From CBDDRG01 sp051306415 (GTDB taxonomy: Bacteria; Pseudomonadota; Gammaproteobacteria; Pseudomonadales; Porticoccaceae): 36,209 nt of DNA. The DNA lies in NCBI GenBank assembly GCA_051306415.1, contig JBPPNE010000079.1, positions 1-36,209 on the forward strand. The letters run 5' to 3'. The notes under the pieces are model-generated. The model saw nothing but the letters and a program-made list of their open reading frames with translations. It was not told the DNA's origin and ran no database searches. The translations under genes were made by a program, and so were the position numbers. Below, in pieces: positions 1 through 7,669 of this stretch; the first letter of the stretch is position 1; each line of letters starts with the position of its first letter.

Positions 1-102
1 TTGCGTACAGACTTTAGTTATTCAACCGTTCGTGTCGTCAATACGCGCTTAGCGGCGACCAAGTGGCCTTTGGTAGGGGCCACCACTGGAAAGGATCTCG
101 CC

Positions 103-2022
103 ATGCCAGTTATCACTCTCCCCGACGCCAGTGAGCGTCGTTTTGATCGCCCGGTTTCGGTCATTGATGTTGCCCGTAGCATAGGCCCCGGCCTCGCCAA
201 GGCGGCACTCGCCGGCAAAATCGATGGAACTCTGGTCGATACGTCTTTTTTGATCTCCGCCGACGCTCGGCTCGCGATCATTACTGACCGCGACCCCGAG
301 GCGTTGGAAGTCATTCGCCATTCCTGCGCGCACTTGCTGGCACAGGCGGTCAAAGAATTGTTCCCCTCGGCTCAGGTCACCATTGGCCCCGTCATCGAAG
401 ACGGCTTCTATTACGATTTTGCTTTCGAGCGACCATTTACGCCGGAAGATCTGGTGGCAATTGAGCGCAGGATGACCGAGCTTGCCGAACGGGATTACAC
501 GGTTACGCGTGAGCTGATGGCGCGCGATACAGCGGTGGATTTTTTCCGCAATCTGGGCGAGGCCTACAAGGCGGAAATCATCGCCTCGATCCCCACAGGC
601 GAGGCATTGTCGCTGTATCGCCAGGGCGATTTCATCGATCTGTGCCGCGGCCCCCACGTACCGAGCACGGGCAAAATCAAGGCGTTCAAATTGACCAAGC
701 TGGCCGGCGCCTATTGGCGGGGCGATAGCAGCAACGCCATGCTACAGCGCATCTACGGCACGGCTTGGACCAGCAGCAAGGAGCTGAAGGCCTATCTGTT
801 TCGCATCGAGGAGGCCGAAAAACGCGATCATCGCAAGATTGGCAAGAAACTCGATCTGTTTCATTTGCAGGACGAGGCGCCGGGTATGGTGTTTTGGCAT
901 CCCCGCGGCTGGACCATCTACACTGCCATCGAGCAGTACATGCGGGCGCGCCAGGGCGACGGCGGTTACCGGGAAATAAAAACACCGCAGGTCGTGGACT
1001 TCAGCCTGTGGGAACGATCCGGGCATGCGGATAAGTTTGCCGCCGGCATGTTTGCGCTGACCATCGACGACCGCGCGTTTGCGATCAAGCCGATGAATTG
1101 CCCGTGTCACATTCAAGTCTTCAATCAGGGGCTCAAGAGCTATCGCGAGCTGCCCTTGCGCCTCGCGGAATTCGGTTCGTGCCACCGCAACGAGCCGTCC
1201 GGATCCCTGCACGGCCTGATGCGCGTGCGCGGTTTCGTTCAGGACGACGCCCATATTTTTTGTACCGAGGCGCAGATTCAGCCGGAAGTGACGCGATTCA
1301 TCGATTTTCTCCACAGTGTCTACGCGGACTTTGGGTTTGACGAGGTGATTTATCGATTGTCGACGCGCCCGGAAAACCGGGTCGGTAGCGACGAAGATTG
1401 GGACAGGGCGGAGCAAGCCTTGGCGGAGGCGCTGGACAGCAAGGGCCTGCGCTGGGAGCTGCTGCCGGGAGAGGGCGCTTTCTATGGGCCGAAAATCGAA
1501 TTCTCGCTGAAAGACAGTATTGGCAGGGTCTGGCAGTTGGGCACCATACAGGTCGATTTTTCGATGCCTGGACGGCTCTCCGCTCAGTATGTAGCCGAGG
1601 ATGGATTGCGCAAGGTCCCGGTGATGCTGCATCGAGCAGCCCTGGGTTCGTTCGAGCGTTTCATCGGCATTCTTATCGAACACTATGAAGGCGCGTTCCC
1701 GGTTTGGTTGGCGCCGGAGCAGGCGGTGGTGCTGAACATCACCGACAACCAGGCCGACTACGCGGCTCAAGTGACACAAGCTTTGAAAAACAAAGGCTTC
1801 CGGGTCGTAAACGACTTGAGAAACGAGAAGATCGGCTTTAAAATCCGCGAGCATACAATTCAGAAGGTCCCCTATCTGCTGATCGTCGGCGATAGGGAGG
1901 TCGAAACACAGACCCTCGCAGTACGCACCCGTGATGGCGAAGACCTGGGCAGTATGTCTGCCGAGGCGTTTGCTGATCACCTTGAAACGGTGGTGTGGCA
2001 GCGCGGGCGAAGATTCTCTTAA
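103..2022 (+). CDS. thrS: threonyl-tRNA synthetase
   Basis: This class II synthetase charges tRNA-Thr in the cytoplasm. The reading frame is open to the window edge, but I start it at the ATG at 103 because a GGAAAGGA-like ribosome site lies just upstream and the protein then begins MPVITLPD, as in the family, giving 639 aa. An N-terminal TGS domain covers about residues 1-62. The editing domain shows HSCAH at 73-77, the HxxxH site, and a later DLCRGPH segment. The catalytic core has MNCPCH, RNEPSGSLHG and HRAALGSFERF, which carry the zinc-binding Cys, His and His. A C-terminal anticodon-binding domain follows, containing LRNEKIGFKIREH. infC starts 19 bases after the stop, so the two are probably cotranscribed. 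No promoter could be assigned because the window begins just before the gene. Confidence 0.97.
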   Translation: MPVITLPDASERRFDRPVSVIDVARSIGPGLAKAALAGKIDGTLVDTSFLISADARLAIITDRDPEALEVIRHSCAHLLAQAVKELFPSAQVTIGPVIEDGFYYDFAFERPFTPEDLVAIERRMTELAERDYTVTRELMARDTAVDFFRNLGEAYKAEIIASIPTGEALSLYRQGDFIDLCRGPHVPSTGKIKAFKLTKLAGAYWRGDSSNAMLQRIYGTAWTSSKELKAYLFRIEEAEKRDHRKIGKKLDLFHLQDEAPGMVFWHPRGWTIYTAIEQYMRARQGDGGYREIKTPQVVDFSLWERSGHADKFAAGMFALTIDDRAFAIKPMNCPCHIQVFNQGLKSYRELPLRLAEFGSCHRNEPSGSLHGLMRVRGFVQDDAHIFCTEAQIQPEVTRFIDFLHSVYADFGFDEVIYRLSTRPENRVGSDEDWDRAEQALAEALDSKGLRWELLPGEGAFYGPKIEFSLKDSIGRVWQLGTIQVDFSMPGRLSAQYVAEDGLRKVPVMLHRAALGSFERFIGILIEHYEGAFPVWLAPEQAVVLNITDNQADYAAQVTQALKNKGFRVVNDLRNEKIGFKIREHTIQKVPYLLIVGDREVETQTLAVRTRDGEDLGSMSAEAFADHLETVVWQRGRRFS

Positions 2023-2041
2023 CGTACACGGAGATAAGTTT

Positions 2042-2584
2042 ATTAAAAAAGATTACGCCAAGGGGCAGGGGAAACGCCCCCGGCTAAATGACGAAATTGA
2101 TGTTGTCGAAGTTCGCTTGATCGGGGCCGATGGACAACAGGTCGGCATTGTCGCCACCGTAGACGCACTGCGGCAGGCCGAAGTGCTGGCGCTAGATCTG
2201 GTCGAGATCGCGCCAGATAGTGAGCCGCCAGTTTGCAAGATCATGGATTATGGCAAGCAGATCTTCGAAACCAAAAAGCAGCTCGCCGTTCAGCGCAAGA
2301 AGCAGAAGCAAACCCAGGTCAAGGAAATGAAATTCCGACCGGGCACGGACGACGCGGATTATCAGATCAAGTTGCGAAATATCACCCGCTTTCTTGAGAA
2401 CGGTGATAAAGCCAAGGTGACCCTGAGGTTCCGAGGTCGCGAATTGGCGCACCAGGAGATCGGTATGGAGATGTTGAAACGTATCGAAAAAGACCTGGAA
2501 GAATTGGGCGGTGTCGAGCAGTTTCCAAAAATGGAAGGTCGCCAGTTGACGATGGTGATCGCGCCCAAAAGCCGGAAGAAGTAG
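2042..2584 (+). CDS. infC: translation initiation factor IF-3 (AUU start)
   Basis: IF-3 binds the 30S subunit and checks initiator tRNA and start-codon fidelity. No ATG in this frame gives a sensible N-terminus; the first ATGs (1931 onward) lie inside thrS. An ATT codon at 2042 is preceded by GGAG at 2030-2033 with 8 bases between them, giving a 180 aa protein beginning (M)KKDYAKGQGKRPRLNDEI, the usual IF-3 length. The body is canonical: EVRLIGADGQQVGIV, PPVCKIMDYGK, VKEMKFRPGTDDADYQIK, KVTLRFRGRE and a basic C-terminus. AUU starts are known for infC and let IF-3 repress its own translation; here that regulation is inferred from the codon. It sits in the classical thrS-infC-rpmI-rplT order. 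Confidence 0.95.
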   Translation: MKKDYAKGQGKRPRLNDEIDVVEVRLIGADGQQVGIVATVDALRQAEVLALDLVEIAPDSEPPVCKIMDYGKQIFETKKQLAVQRKKQKQTQVKEMKFRPGTDDADYQIKLRNITRFLENGDKAKVTLRFRGRELAHQEIGMEMLKRIEKDLEELGGVEQFPKMEGRQLTMVIAPKSRKK

Positions 2585-2597
2585 CTTTCGACCGCGT

Positions 2598-2617
2598 TCA
2601 GCCGTTTGGCAGGCTGA
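2598..2617 (+). other. small hairpin in infC-rpmI leader
   Basis: A 6-base-pair stem (TCAGCC at 2598-2603, GGCTGA at 2612-2617) with an 8-base loop lies in the 81-base gap before rpmI. There is no T-run, so it is not a terminator. In E. coli ribosomal protein L20 represses rpmI-rplT by binding structured RNA in this interval. Whether this hairpin plays that part here is speculative. Confidence 0.3.
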
Positions 2618-2665
2618 CCGGTGGTTCTCTTCCTTATTACTTATCCCTTTACTGTGGAGAAACCA

Positions 2666-2857
2666 ATGCCAAAAGCGAAGACACACAGCGGCGCCGCCAA
2701 ACGATTCAAGCGGACTGCTGCTGGCTACAAACACAAGCGGGCTTTCAAAAGCCACATCCTCACCAAGAAGACCACGAAGCGGAAACGCCATTTGCGTGGT
2801 ACTCGCATCATCAATCCATCGGACAAGCCGCTGATTGATCGCATGATGCGTACCTGA
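2666..2857 (+). CDS. rpmI: 50S ribosomal protein L35
   Basis: L35 is a small basic protein of the large ribosomal subunit. The frame opens at 2621, but the ATG at 2666 has GGAGA upstream and gives the family N-terminus MPKAKTHSGAAKRFK. The protein is 63 aa, close to the usual 64-65. Its interior is Lys/Arg-rich (KRTAAGYKHKRAFKSH, TTKRKRHLRG) as expected for an rRNA-binding protein. It lies 81 bases after infC and 22 bases before rplT. In E. coli both genes are under translational feedback by L20; the same arrangement makes that plausible here, but the sequence alone does not prove it. Confidence 0.97.
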   Translation: MPKAKTHSGAAKRFKRTAAGYKHKRAFKSHILTKKTTKRKRHLRGTRIINPSDKPLIDRMMRT

Positions 2858-2879
2858 ATTATGATGAGGAGGAATTGAA

Positions 2880-3236
2880 ATGGCCCGTGTCAAACGTGGT
2901 GTTACCGCACACCGTCGCCACAAGAAAGTTCTCAAGCAGGCGAAAGGTTATTACGGCGCTCGCAGCCGTGTGTATCGCGTCGCTATCCAGGCTGTCACCA
3001 AGGCTGGTCAGTACGCGTATCGTGACCGCCGAGTCAAGAAGCGCACCTTTCGGTCGCTGTGGATTGTTCGCATCAACGCGCAGGCTCGTGTCGAAGGCCT
3101 GTCGTATAGCCAGCTGATTGCCGGGCTGAAAAAAGCCGGGATCGAACTGGATCGTCGTGTGCTGGCCGATTTGGCGGTTCACGACAAGAGCGCTTTTACC
3201 CAGATCGTCAGCCAAGCCAAAGCTGCTTTAGCTTAA
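2880..3236 (+). CDS. rplT: 50S ribosomal protein L20
   Basis: L20 binds 23S rRNA early in large-subunit assembly and, in the known enterobacterial case, represses the rpmI-rplT message. The protein is 118 aa, the normal length, with the family opening MARVKRGVTAHRRHKKVLK and the conserved AKGYYGARSRVYRVA and RDRRVKKRTFRSLWI segments. A strong GAGGAGG ribosome site precedes the ATG. The gene is followed at once by a long perfect palindrome with a T-rich tail, so a share of transcripts probably ends here before pheS. Confidence 0.97.
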   Translation: MARVKRGVTAHRRHKKVLKQAKGYYGARSRVYRVAIQAVTKAGQYAYRDRRVKKRTFRSLWIVRINAQARVEGLSYSQLIAGLKKAGIELDRRVLADLAVHDKSAFTQIVSQAKAALA

Positions 3237-3275
3237 CGGCTCTCCGGTGTGGCCGGTGGATCAGGCCGAATTTAG

Positions 3276-3310
3276 CAGGGAAAGAGCGGCCGCTCTTTCC
3301 CTGTTTTCGT
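3276..3310 (+). terminator. palindromic terminator between rplT and pheS
   Basis: Two 14-base arms, 3276-3289 and 3290-3303, are exact reverse complements with no spacer, so the RNA can fold into about 12 pairs closed by a GGCC tetraloop. TTTTCGTTTT follows directly. This is a strong intrinsic-terminator shape. It lies 40 bases after rplT and ends about 15 bases before pheS, so it could terminate the ribosomal message or attenuate pheST. No Phe-rich leader peptide is visible ahead of it. Confidence 0.8.
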
Positions 3311-3324
3311 TTTAAGGAACCCCG

Positions 3325-4356
3325 ATGGAGAATACACAGGTTATCGCGGCGCAGGCCAGTGCCGCTATCTCGCACGCCGCCAACGTCGACGAGTTGGAGC
3401 GCGCGCGCGTTCACTATCTCGGTAAAAAGGGCGAGGTGACGCTGTTGCTGAAGAGTCTTGGCAAATTGCCTGCGGATGAGCGGCCCAAGGTGGGAGCGGT
3501 CATCAATGAAGTGAAAGCGCAGATTGAAGCACTCCTCGACGCCCGCAAATCCGTACTGGAGAGTTCGGCTATTGCGGCCCAGCTGGCGGCAGAAGCTATC
3601 GACGTCACGCTGCCGGGAAGGGTGTCGAGCACAGGCCGGTTACACCCTATCACCCGAACGCTGGAGCGCATCGAGGGATTTTTTACCCGAGTCGGCTACC
3701 AGGTCGCCGAGGGGCCGGAGATCGAGGATGATTATCACAATTTTGAGGCGCTGAATATTCCCGCCCATCACCCCGCCAGGGCGATGCATGATACGTTTTA
3801 TATCAATGCGATTACCGCTCTGGATCCGGTGCGGGTACTGCGCACCCATACCTCGCCAGTCCAGATTCGCACCATGGAGCAGCAATCACCACCCATCCGG
3901 GTCATCTGTCCCGGACGCGTCTATCGCTGTGATTCCGACCTGACCCACACGCCTATGTTTCACCAGGTCGAAGGCCTGGTGGTTGACCGCGATATCAGTT
4001 TTGCCGATTTGAAAGGCACGGTAGACCAGTTTTTGCGGGCGTTCTTTGAGGCGGACTTCCCGGTCCGGTTTCGACCATCCTATTTCCCCTTCACCGAGCC
4101 GTCCGCCGAAGTGGATATTCAGTGCACCCACTGCAATGGTCGGGGTTGTCGCATTTGCAAGCAAACCGGCTGGCTCGAAGTCATGGGCTGTGGCATGGTC
4201 CATCCCAGCGTATTTACCCGCTGCGGTATTGATGCCGACGAGTACACCGGCTTTGCGTTTGGCATGGGGGTCGAGCGACTGGCGATGTTGCGCTATGGGG
4301 TCAATGACTTGCGCTTATTCTTTGATAACGACATCCGATTTTTAAAACAATTTTAA
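3325..4356 (+). CDS. pheS: phenylalanyl-tRNA synthetase alpha subunit
   Basis: The alpha chain carries the class II catalytic core of the alpha2-beta2 enzyme that charges tRNA-Phe. It starts at ATG 3325 with AAGGAAC upstream and is 343 aa, slightly longer than the 327 aa E. coli protein. An N-terminal coiled-coil segment (about 1-85) is followed by the catalytic domain: HPITRTLERIEGFF, the motif 2 region GRVYRCDSDLTHTPMFHQVEG, and motif 3 GFAFGMGVERLAMLRYG near the C-terminus. CTHCNGRGCRICKQTGW carries several Cys residues at the position seen in other bacterial PheS proteins. pheT follows after 50 bases. Confidence 0.97.
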   Translation: MENTQVIAAQASAAISHAANVDELERARVHYLGKKGEVTLLLKSLGKLPADERPKVGAVINEVKAQIEALLDARKSVLESSAIAAQLAAEAIDVTLPGRVSSTGRLHPITRTLERIEGFFTRVGYQVAEGPEIEDDYHNFEALNIPAHHPARAMHDTFYINAITALDPVRVLRTHTSPVQIRTMEQQSPPIRVICPGRVYRCDSDLTHTPMFHQVEGLVVDRDISFADLKGTVDQFLRAFFEADFPVRFRPSYFPFTEPSAEVDIQCTHCNGRGCRICKQTGWLEVMGCGMVHPSVFTRCGIDADEYTGFAFGMGVERLAMLRYGVNDLRLFFDNDIRFLKQF

Positions 4357-4406
4357 AATCATGCAAATACATTCAATACATACTGTAGATTAGAGAAAAT
4401 AGCGGA

Positions 4407-6797
4407 ATGAAAATCAGCGAATCCTGGCTGCGAGAGGCGGTTAATGTCGACCTTTCCACCGCTGAGTTGGCGGCCCGATTGACGATGGCGGGCCTTGAGA
4501 TCGATAGCGTCGAGTACCTGGACGCCAAGTTTGATGGCGTAGTCGTGGGTGAAATAGTCGGTATCTCAACCCATCCGAACGCAGACAAATTGCGGATTTG
4601 CGAGGTGGCTAGCGCAGCGGAAGCGTCGGTTGCCGTTGTCTGTGGCGCGCCTAACGCGCGCCAAGGCTTGAAGGTGGCCTTCGCCCAAGTCGGCGCCACG
4701 CTGCCCGGCGGGCGCAAAATCGACAAGGCCAAGCTCCGCGGCGTGGAGTCCTGGGGAATGCTGTGTTCCGCCGCCGAACTCGGCATTTCGGACGCTGACG
4801 GCGGGCTGCTGGAGCTGCCTCCCGATGCGCCCGTGGGCGAGCAGTTAAATCGATTTCTTCGCCTCGATGACAGCGTGATTGAGATCGATCTGACCCCCAA
4901 CCGTGGCGATTGCCTCAGTATTCGAGGGCTGGCCAGAGAAGTGGCGGTAATTGCCGGCGGCGGCCTTGTGCATACGGCCATCGCCGAGGTGGCGCCGCGC
5001 GGTGAGGATGTGTTCGCGGTCGAACTGCTCGCGCCCGCGGCCTGCCCAAGCTATAGGGGGCGGATTATTCGCAATATCGATGGCAGCCGGGTTTCACCGC
5101 CCTGGCTGCAACAGAAGCTGAGGCGCAGTGGGATTCGTGCGATCAATCCGGCGGTTGATGTCACCAACTACGTGATGTTGGAGCTGGGTCAGCCGATGCA
5201 TGCCTTTGATCTCGGCTGTCTTGTTGGCGGGATCCGCGTGCGCCTGGCTGATGAGGGGGAGCAGCTTAAGCTGCTGGAGGGTGGCGATGTCCGCTTGGAC
5301 GCCGGCACCCTGGTCATCGCCGATCACGCCAAGCCGCTCGCTATCGCCGGGATTATGGGCGGGGAGGCAAGTTCGGTGACGCCGTCTACCCGTGATGTGT
5401 TCCTCGAAAGCGCCTACTTCAGTCCGCTGGCGCTTGCCGGGCGGGCACGAAGTTATGGGCTTCACTCCGAATCTTCGCATCGCTTCGAGCGCGGTGTCGA
5501 TCCGCACTTGGGCAGACTGGCAATCGAGCGTGCAACCGCCCTGCTGTTAGCGATCGCCGGCGGTGAGCCGGGCCCTGTTGTGGCCGCGGTAGCGGCCGAT
5601 CACCTGCCCGCGCGGCCGGCAATTCGCTTGCGAAAGCAGCGGCTCAGGCAGCAGCTGGCAATGGCGTTTGCGGATGATCTCGTGGTCGATATCCTCGCGC
5701 GCCTGGGCGTTGAGGTTGTCGCCACCGACGGCGATGGCTGGCTCTGTACTGCGCCGAGCTGGCGGTTTGACATCGCGATTGAAGCGGATCTTATCGAGGA
5801 GCTTGCCCGGGTGTACGGCTACAATCGATTGCCCACCACCACGCCGGTCGCGCCCCTCGAAATTGCACCGGCGAGCGAGCAAAACGCCACCCTGAAGGAC
5901 ATGCGTCGGCTACTGGTGGCGCGGGATTACCACGAAGCCATCACCTATAGCTTTGTCGATCCTGCGTTGCAGCGACTGCTCGATGCAGACGGCGCAGCGG
6001 TTCAGGTGACCAACCCCATCAGCAGCGACATGGCGGTGATGCGCAGCAGTCTGTGGCCCGGTCTGTTGACAGCTTTGCGCTATAACCGCAACCGCCAGCA
6101 GAGTCGAATCCGCTTATTCGAAACCGGGTTGCGCTTTGTTGTGGAGGGTACCCTGCTGGTGCAGGAGAAGATGTTAGCCGGGTTGGTCAGTGGCCGGCGC
6201 CACTCCGAGAGCTGGACCCAAGCTGACGGAGGTGTGGATTTTTACGACATCAAGGGCGACGTTGAGGCGATACTGACGGTTACCAGAGCTGATCGAAAAA
6301 TTCGCTTTGTGCCGGTTGCACACCCGGCGCTGCACCCGGGTCAGGCGGCAAGCATGCTTGATGAATCATTAAAATCAATTGGTTGTGTTGGAAAATTGCA
6401 TCCGAATATCATTAAAGAGTTGGGCTTTGATCAAGACGTCTTTTTGTTCGAATTGGCACTCGAGCGCATCAGCGGTAGCGAGCTCCCTCGCTTCGTCGAC
6501 ATCAGCCGGTTGCCGACTGTGCGTCGCGATCTAGCTGTCCTGGTCGATCGTTCAGTGACCGCGGACGAATTGCTGAGAGTTGCGGGGGAAAGCGCAGGCG
6601 AGTACTTAACAGACTTAAACATTTTTGATGTTTATCATGGTAAGGACGTTGAAAGTAATAGGAAAAGTATTGCTTTTGGCTTAACCTTCCAGCACCCTTC
6701 GCGAACACTGACCGACGACGAGATAGCGACCGCAATGACTGCTGTGATTTTGTCTCTTAAAAACGCATTTGGCGCCACGTTGAGAGGCGAGAAATGA
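4407..6797 (+). CDS. pheT: phenylalanyl-tRNA synthetase beta subunit
   Basis: The beta chain binds tRNA-Phe and carries the editing site that hydrolyses Tyr-tRNA-Phe. It is 796 aa, the normal size. The order of parts is: N-terminal MKISESWLREAVNVDLS, the tRNA-binding EMAP-like domain (about 40-150, containing HPNADKLRICEV and GVESWGMLCSAAELG), the B3/B4 editing domain, the B5 domain, a catalytic-like domain (NPISSDMAVMRSSLWPGLL), and the C-terminal FDX-ACB domain (PRFVDISRLPTVRRDLAVLVD). Its stop overlaps the ihfA start as ATGA, which implies translational coupling. The AT-rich gap before it holds no clear terminator. Confidence 0.97.
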   Translation: MKISESWLREAVNVDLSTAELAARLTMAGLEIDSVEYLDAKFDGVVVGEIVGISTHPNADKLRICEVASAAEASVAVVCGAPNARQGLKVAFAQVGATLPGGRKIDKAKLRGVESWGMLCSAAELGISDADGGLLELPPDAPVGEQLNRFLRLDDSVIEIDLTPNRGDCLSIRGLAREVAVIAGGGLVHTAIAEVAPRGEDVFAVELLAPAACPSYRGRIIRNIDGSRVSPPWLQQKLRRSGIRAINPAVDVTNYVMLELGQPMHAFDLGCLVGGIRVRLADEGEQLKLLEGGDVRLDAGTLVIADHAKPLAIAGIMGGEASSVTPSTRDVFLESAYFSPLALAGRARSYGLHSESSHRFERGVDPHLGRLAIERATALLLAIAGGEPGPVVAAVAADHLPARPAIRLRKQRLRQQLAMAFADDLVVDILARLGVEVVATDGDGWLCTAPSWRFDIAIEADLIEELARVYGYNRLPTTTPVAPLEIAPASEQNATLKDMRRLLVARDYHEAITYSFVDPALQRLLDADGAAVQVTNPISSDMAVMRSSLWPGLLTALRYNRNRQQSRIRLFETGLRFVVEGTLLVQEKMLAGLVSGRRHSESWTQADGGVDFYDIKGDVEAILTVTRADRKIRFVPVAHPALHPGQAASMLDESLKSIGCVGKLHPNIIKELGFDQDVFLFELALERISGSELPRFVDISRLPTVRRDLAVLVDRSVTADELLRVAGESAGEYLTDLNIFDVYHGKDVESNRKSIAFGLTFQHPSRTLTDDEIATAMTAVILSLKNAFGATLRGEK

Positions 6798-7093
6798 GCG
6801 CACTGACCAAGGCCGATATTGCCGAAATGCTCTATGAAGAACTTGGTTTGAACAAGCGGGAGGCCAAAGAGATCGTAGAGTTGTTTTTCGAGGAAATCAG
6901 GACAGCTCTGGAAACTAACGAGCAGGTCAAAATTTCCGGCTTCGGCAATTTTGACCTGCGTGATAAAACCACCCGACCGGGACGCAATCCGAAAACCGGA
7001 GAGGAAATTCCCATTGCTGCCCGCCGCGTCGTCACCTTTAAACCCGGACAGAAGTTGAAAGTGCGAGTGGAAAACTATGCTGGAACCGAGTAA
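6794..7093 (+). CDS. ihfA: integration host factor alpha subunit
   Basis: IHF is a sequence-specific DNA-bending heterodimer used in transcription, recombination and replication. The protein is 99 aa and matches the alpha chain in its opening (MSALTKADIAEMLYEELGLN), its dimer core and the DNA-binding arm, with GRNPKTGEEIPIAARRVV at the intercalating proline. The ATG overlaps the pheT stop by four bases, and the downstream MerR-type gene begins inside its 3' end. The pheT-ihfA pairing is conserved in gammaproteobacteria. The partner ihfB is not in this window. Confidence 0.96.
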   Translation: MSALTKADIAEMLYEELGLNKREAKEIVELFFEEIRTALETNEQVKISGFGNFDLRDKTTRPGRNPKTGEEIPIAARRVVTFKPGQKLKVRVENYAGTE

Positions 7094-7433
7094 CAACGAC
7101 GAATTGCCGCCGATCCCCGGCAAGCGCTATTTCACCATCGGTGAAGTGAGTGAGCTGTGTGAAGTGAAGCCCCATGTCCTGCGCTATTGGGAGCAGGAGT
7201 TTCCGAGCCTAAGCCCGGTCAAGCGTCGGGGTAACCGGCGCTACTACCAGCGGCAGGACGTCCTGCTTATTCGCCAGATCCGTTCGCTGTTATACGACCA
7301 CGGCTTCACCATTGGTGGCGCCCGCCAGCGTTTGTTGGGCGATAACACCAAGGAAGAAGCGACCCGCATGCGACAGTTGATCAGCCAGACGATCAGCGAA
7401 CTGGAAGAAGTTTTGACGACGTTGAGAGCCTGA
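7077..7433 (+). CDS. MerR-family transcriptional regulator
   Basis: This 118 aa protein has a MerR-type winged helix-turn-helix near the N-terminus: YFTIGEVSELCEVKPHVLRYWEQEF (about 15-40, in two recognisable halves), followed by RRGNRRYYQRQDVLLIRQIRSLLYD. A short helical tail rich in Glu, Leu and Thr ends the protein. It lacks the C-terminal cysteines of metal sensors and has no large ligand domain, so its signal is unknown. The start at 7077 lies 17 bases inside ihfA. A gene like this follows ihfA in Pseudomonas as well, so the link is old, but I know of no defined function. Confidence 0.85.
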   Translation: MLEPSNNDELPPIPGKRYFTIGEVSELCEVKPHVLRYWEQEFPSLSPVKRRGNRRYYQRQDVLLIRQIRSLLYDHGFTIGGARQRLLGDNTKEEATRMRQLISQTISELEEVLTTLRA

Positions 7434-7441
7434 TTTATTCC

Positions 7442-7469
7442 TTGATTTGCAGGTTCCATCCGGTATCAT
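7442..7469 (+). promoter_or_regulatory. probable promoter of tRNA-Pro
   Basis: TTGATT (7442-7447) and TATCAT (7464-7469) are spaced by 16 bases and lie about 30 bases ahead of the tRNA. The sequence after the -10 box is GC-rich (GGCGACC), as is common for stringently controlled stable RNA promoters. Confidence 0.55.
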
Positions 7470-7498
7470 GGCGACCTCTTCCGAGGCGGGCTCTTTCT

Positions 7499-7575
7499 CG
7501 GGGCGTAGCGCAGCTTGGTAGCGCACCACACTGGGGGTGTGGGGGTCGCAGGTTCAAATCCTGCCGTCCCGACCA
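7499..7575 (+). tRNA. tRNA-Pro (anticodon GGG)
   Basis: The 77-base cloverleaf folds fully. The acceptor stem pairs CGGGGCG with CGTCCCG (one G-U pair). The D arm is GCGC...GCGC. The anticodon stem CCACA/TGTGG encloses loop CTGGGGG, giving anticodon GGG, which reads CCC and CCU proline codons. The T arm pairs GCAGG with CCTGC around TTCAAAT. The discriminator is A and the CCA end is encoded. It lies downstream of the ihfA/merR genes, as in Pseudomonas. Confidence 0.95.
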
Positions 7576-7669
7576 ACAGCCCGTCTATCGCCCCCAGCGA
7601 TCAGCGCAACTCCCCTTTCCTTTCCTACATGCCTGTATCCCTGATGGCGGAACCAGTTTGAAGGGTGAA

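Noticed and set aside
742..1980. Long minus-strand open frame of 412 codons opposite thrS
   Set aside because: It has no family resemblance or ribosome site and lies fully antisense to a clear thrS; it is a by-product of GC-rich codon use.
3237..3276. Possible leader peptide for pheST attenuation
   Set aside because: The only short frame (GTG at 3249, ending TAG) contains no Phe codon, so a classical Phe attenuator is not supported.
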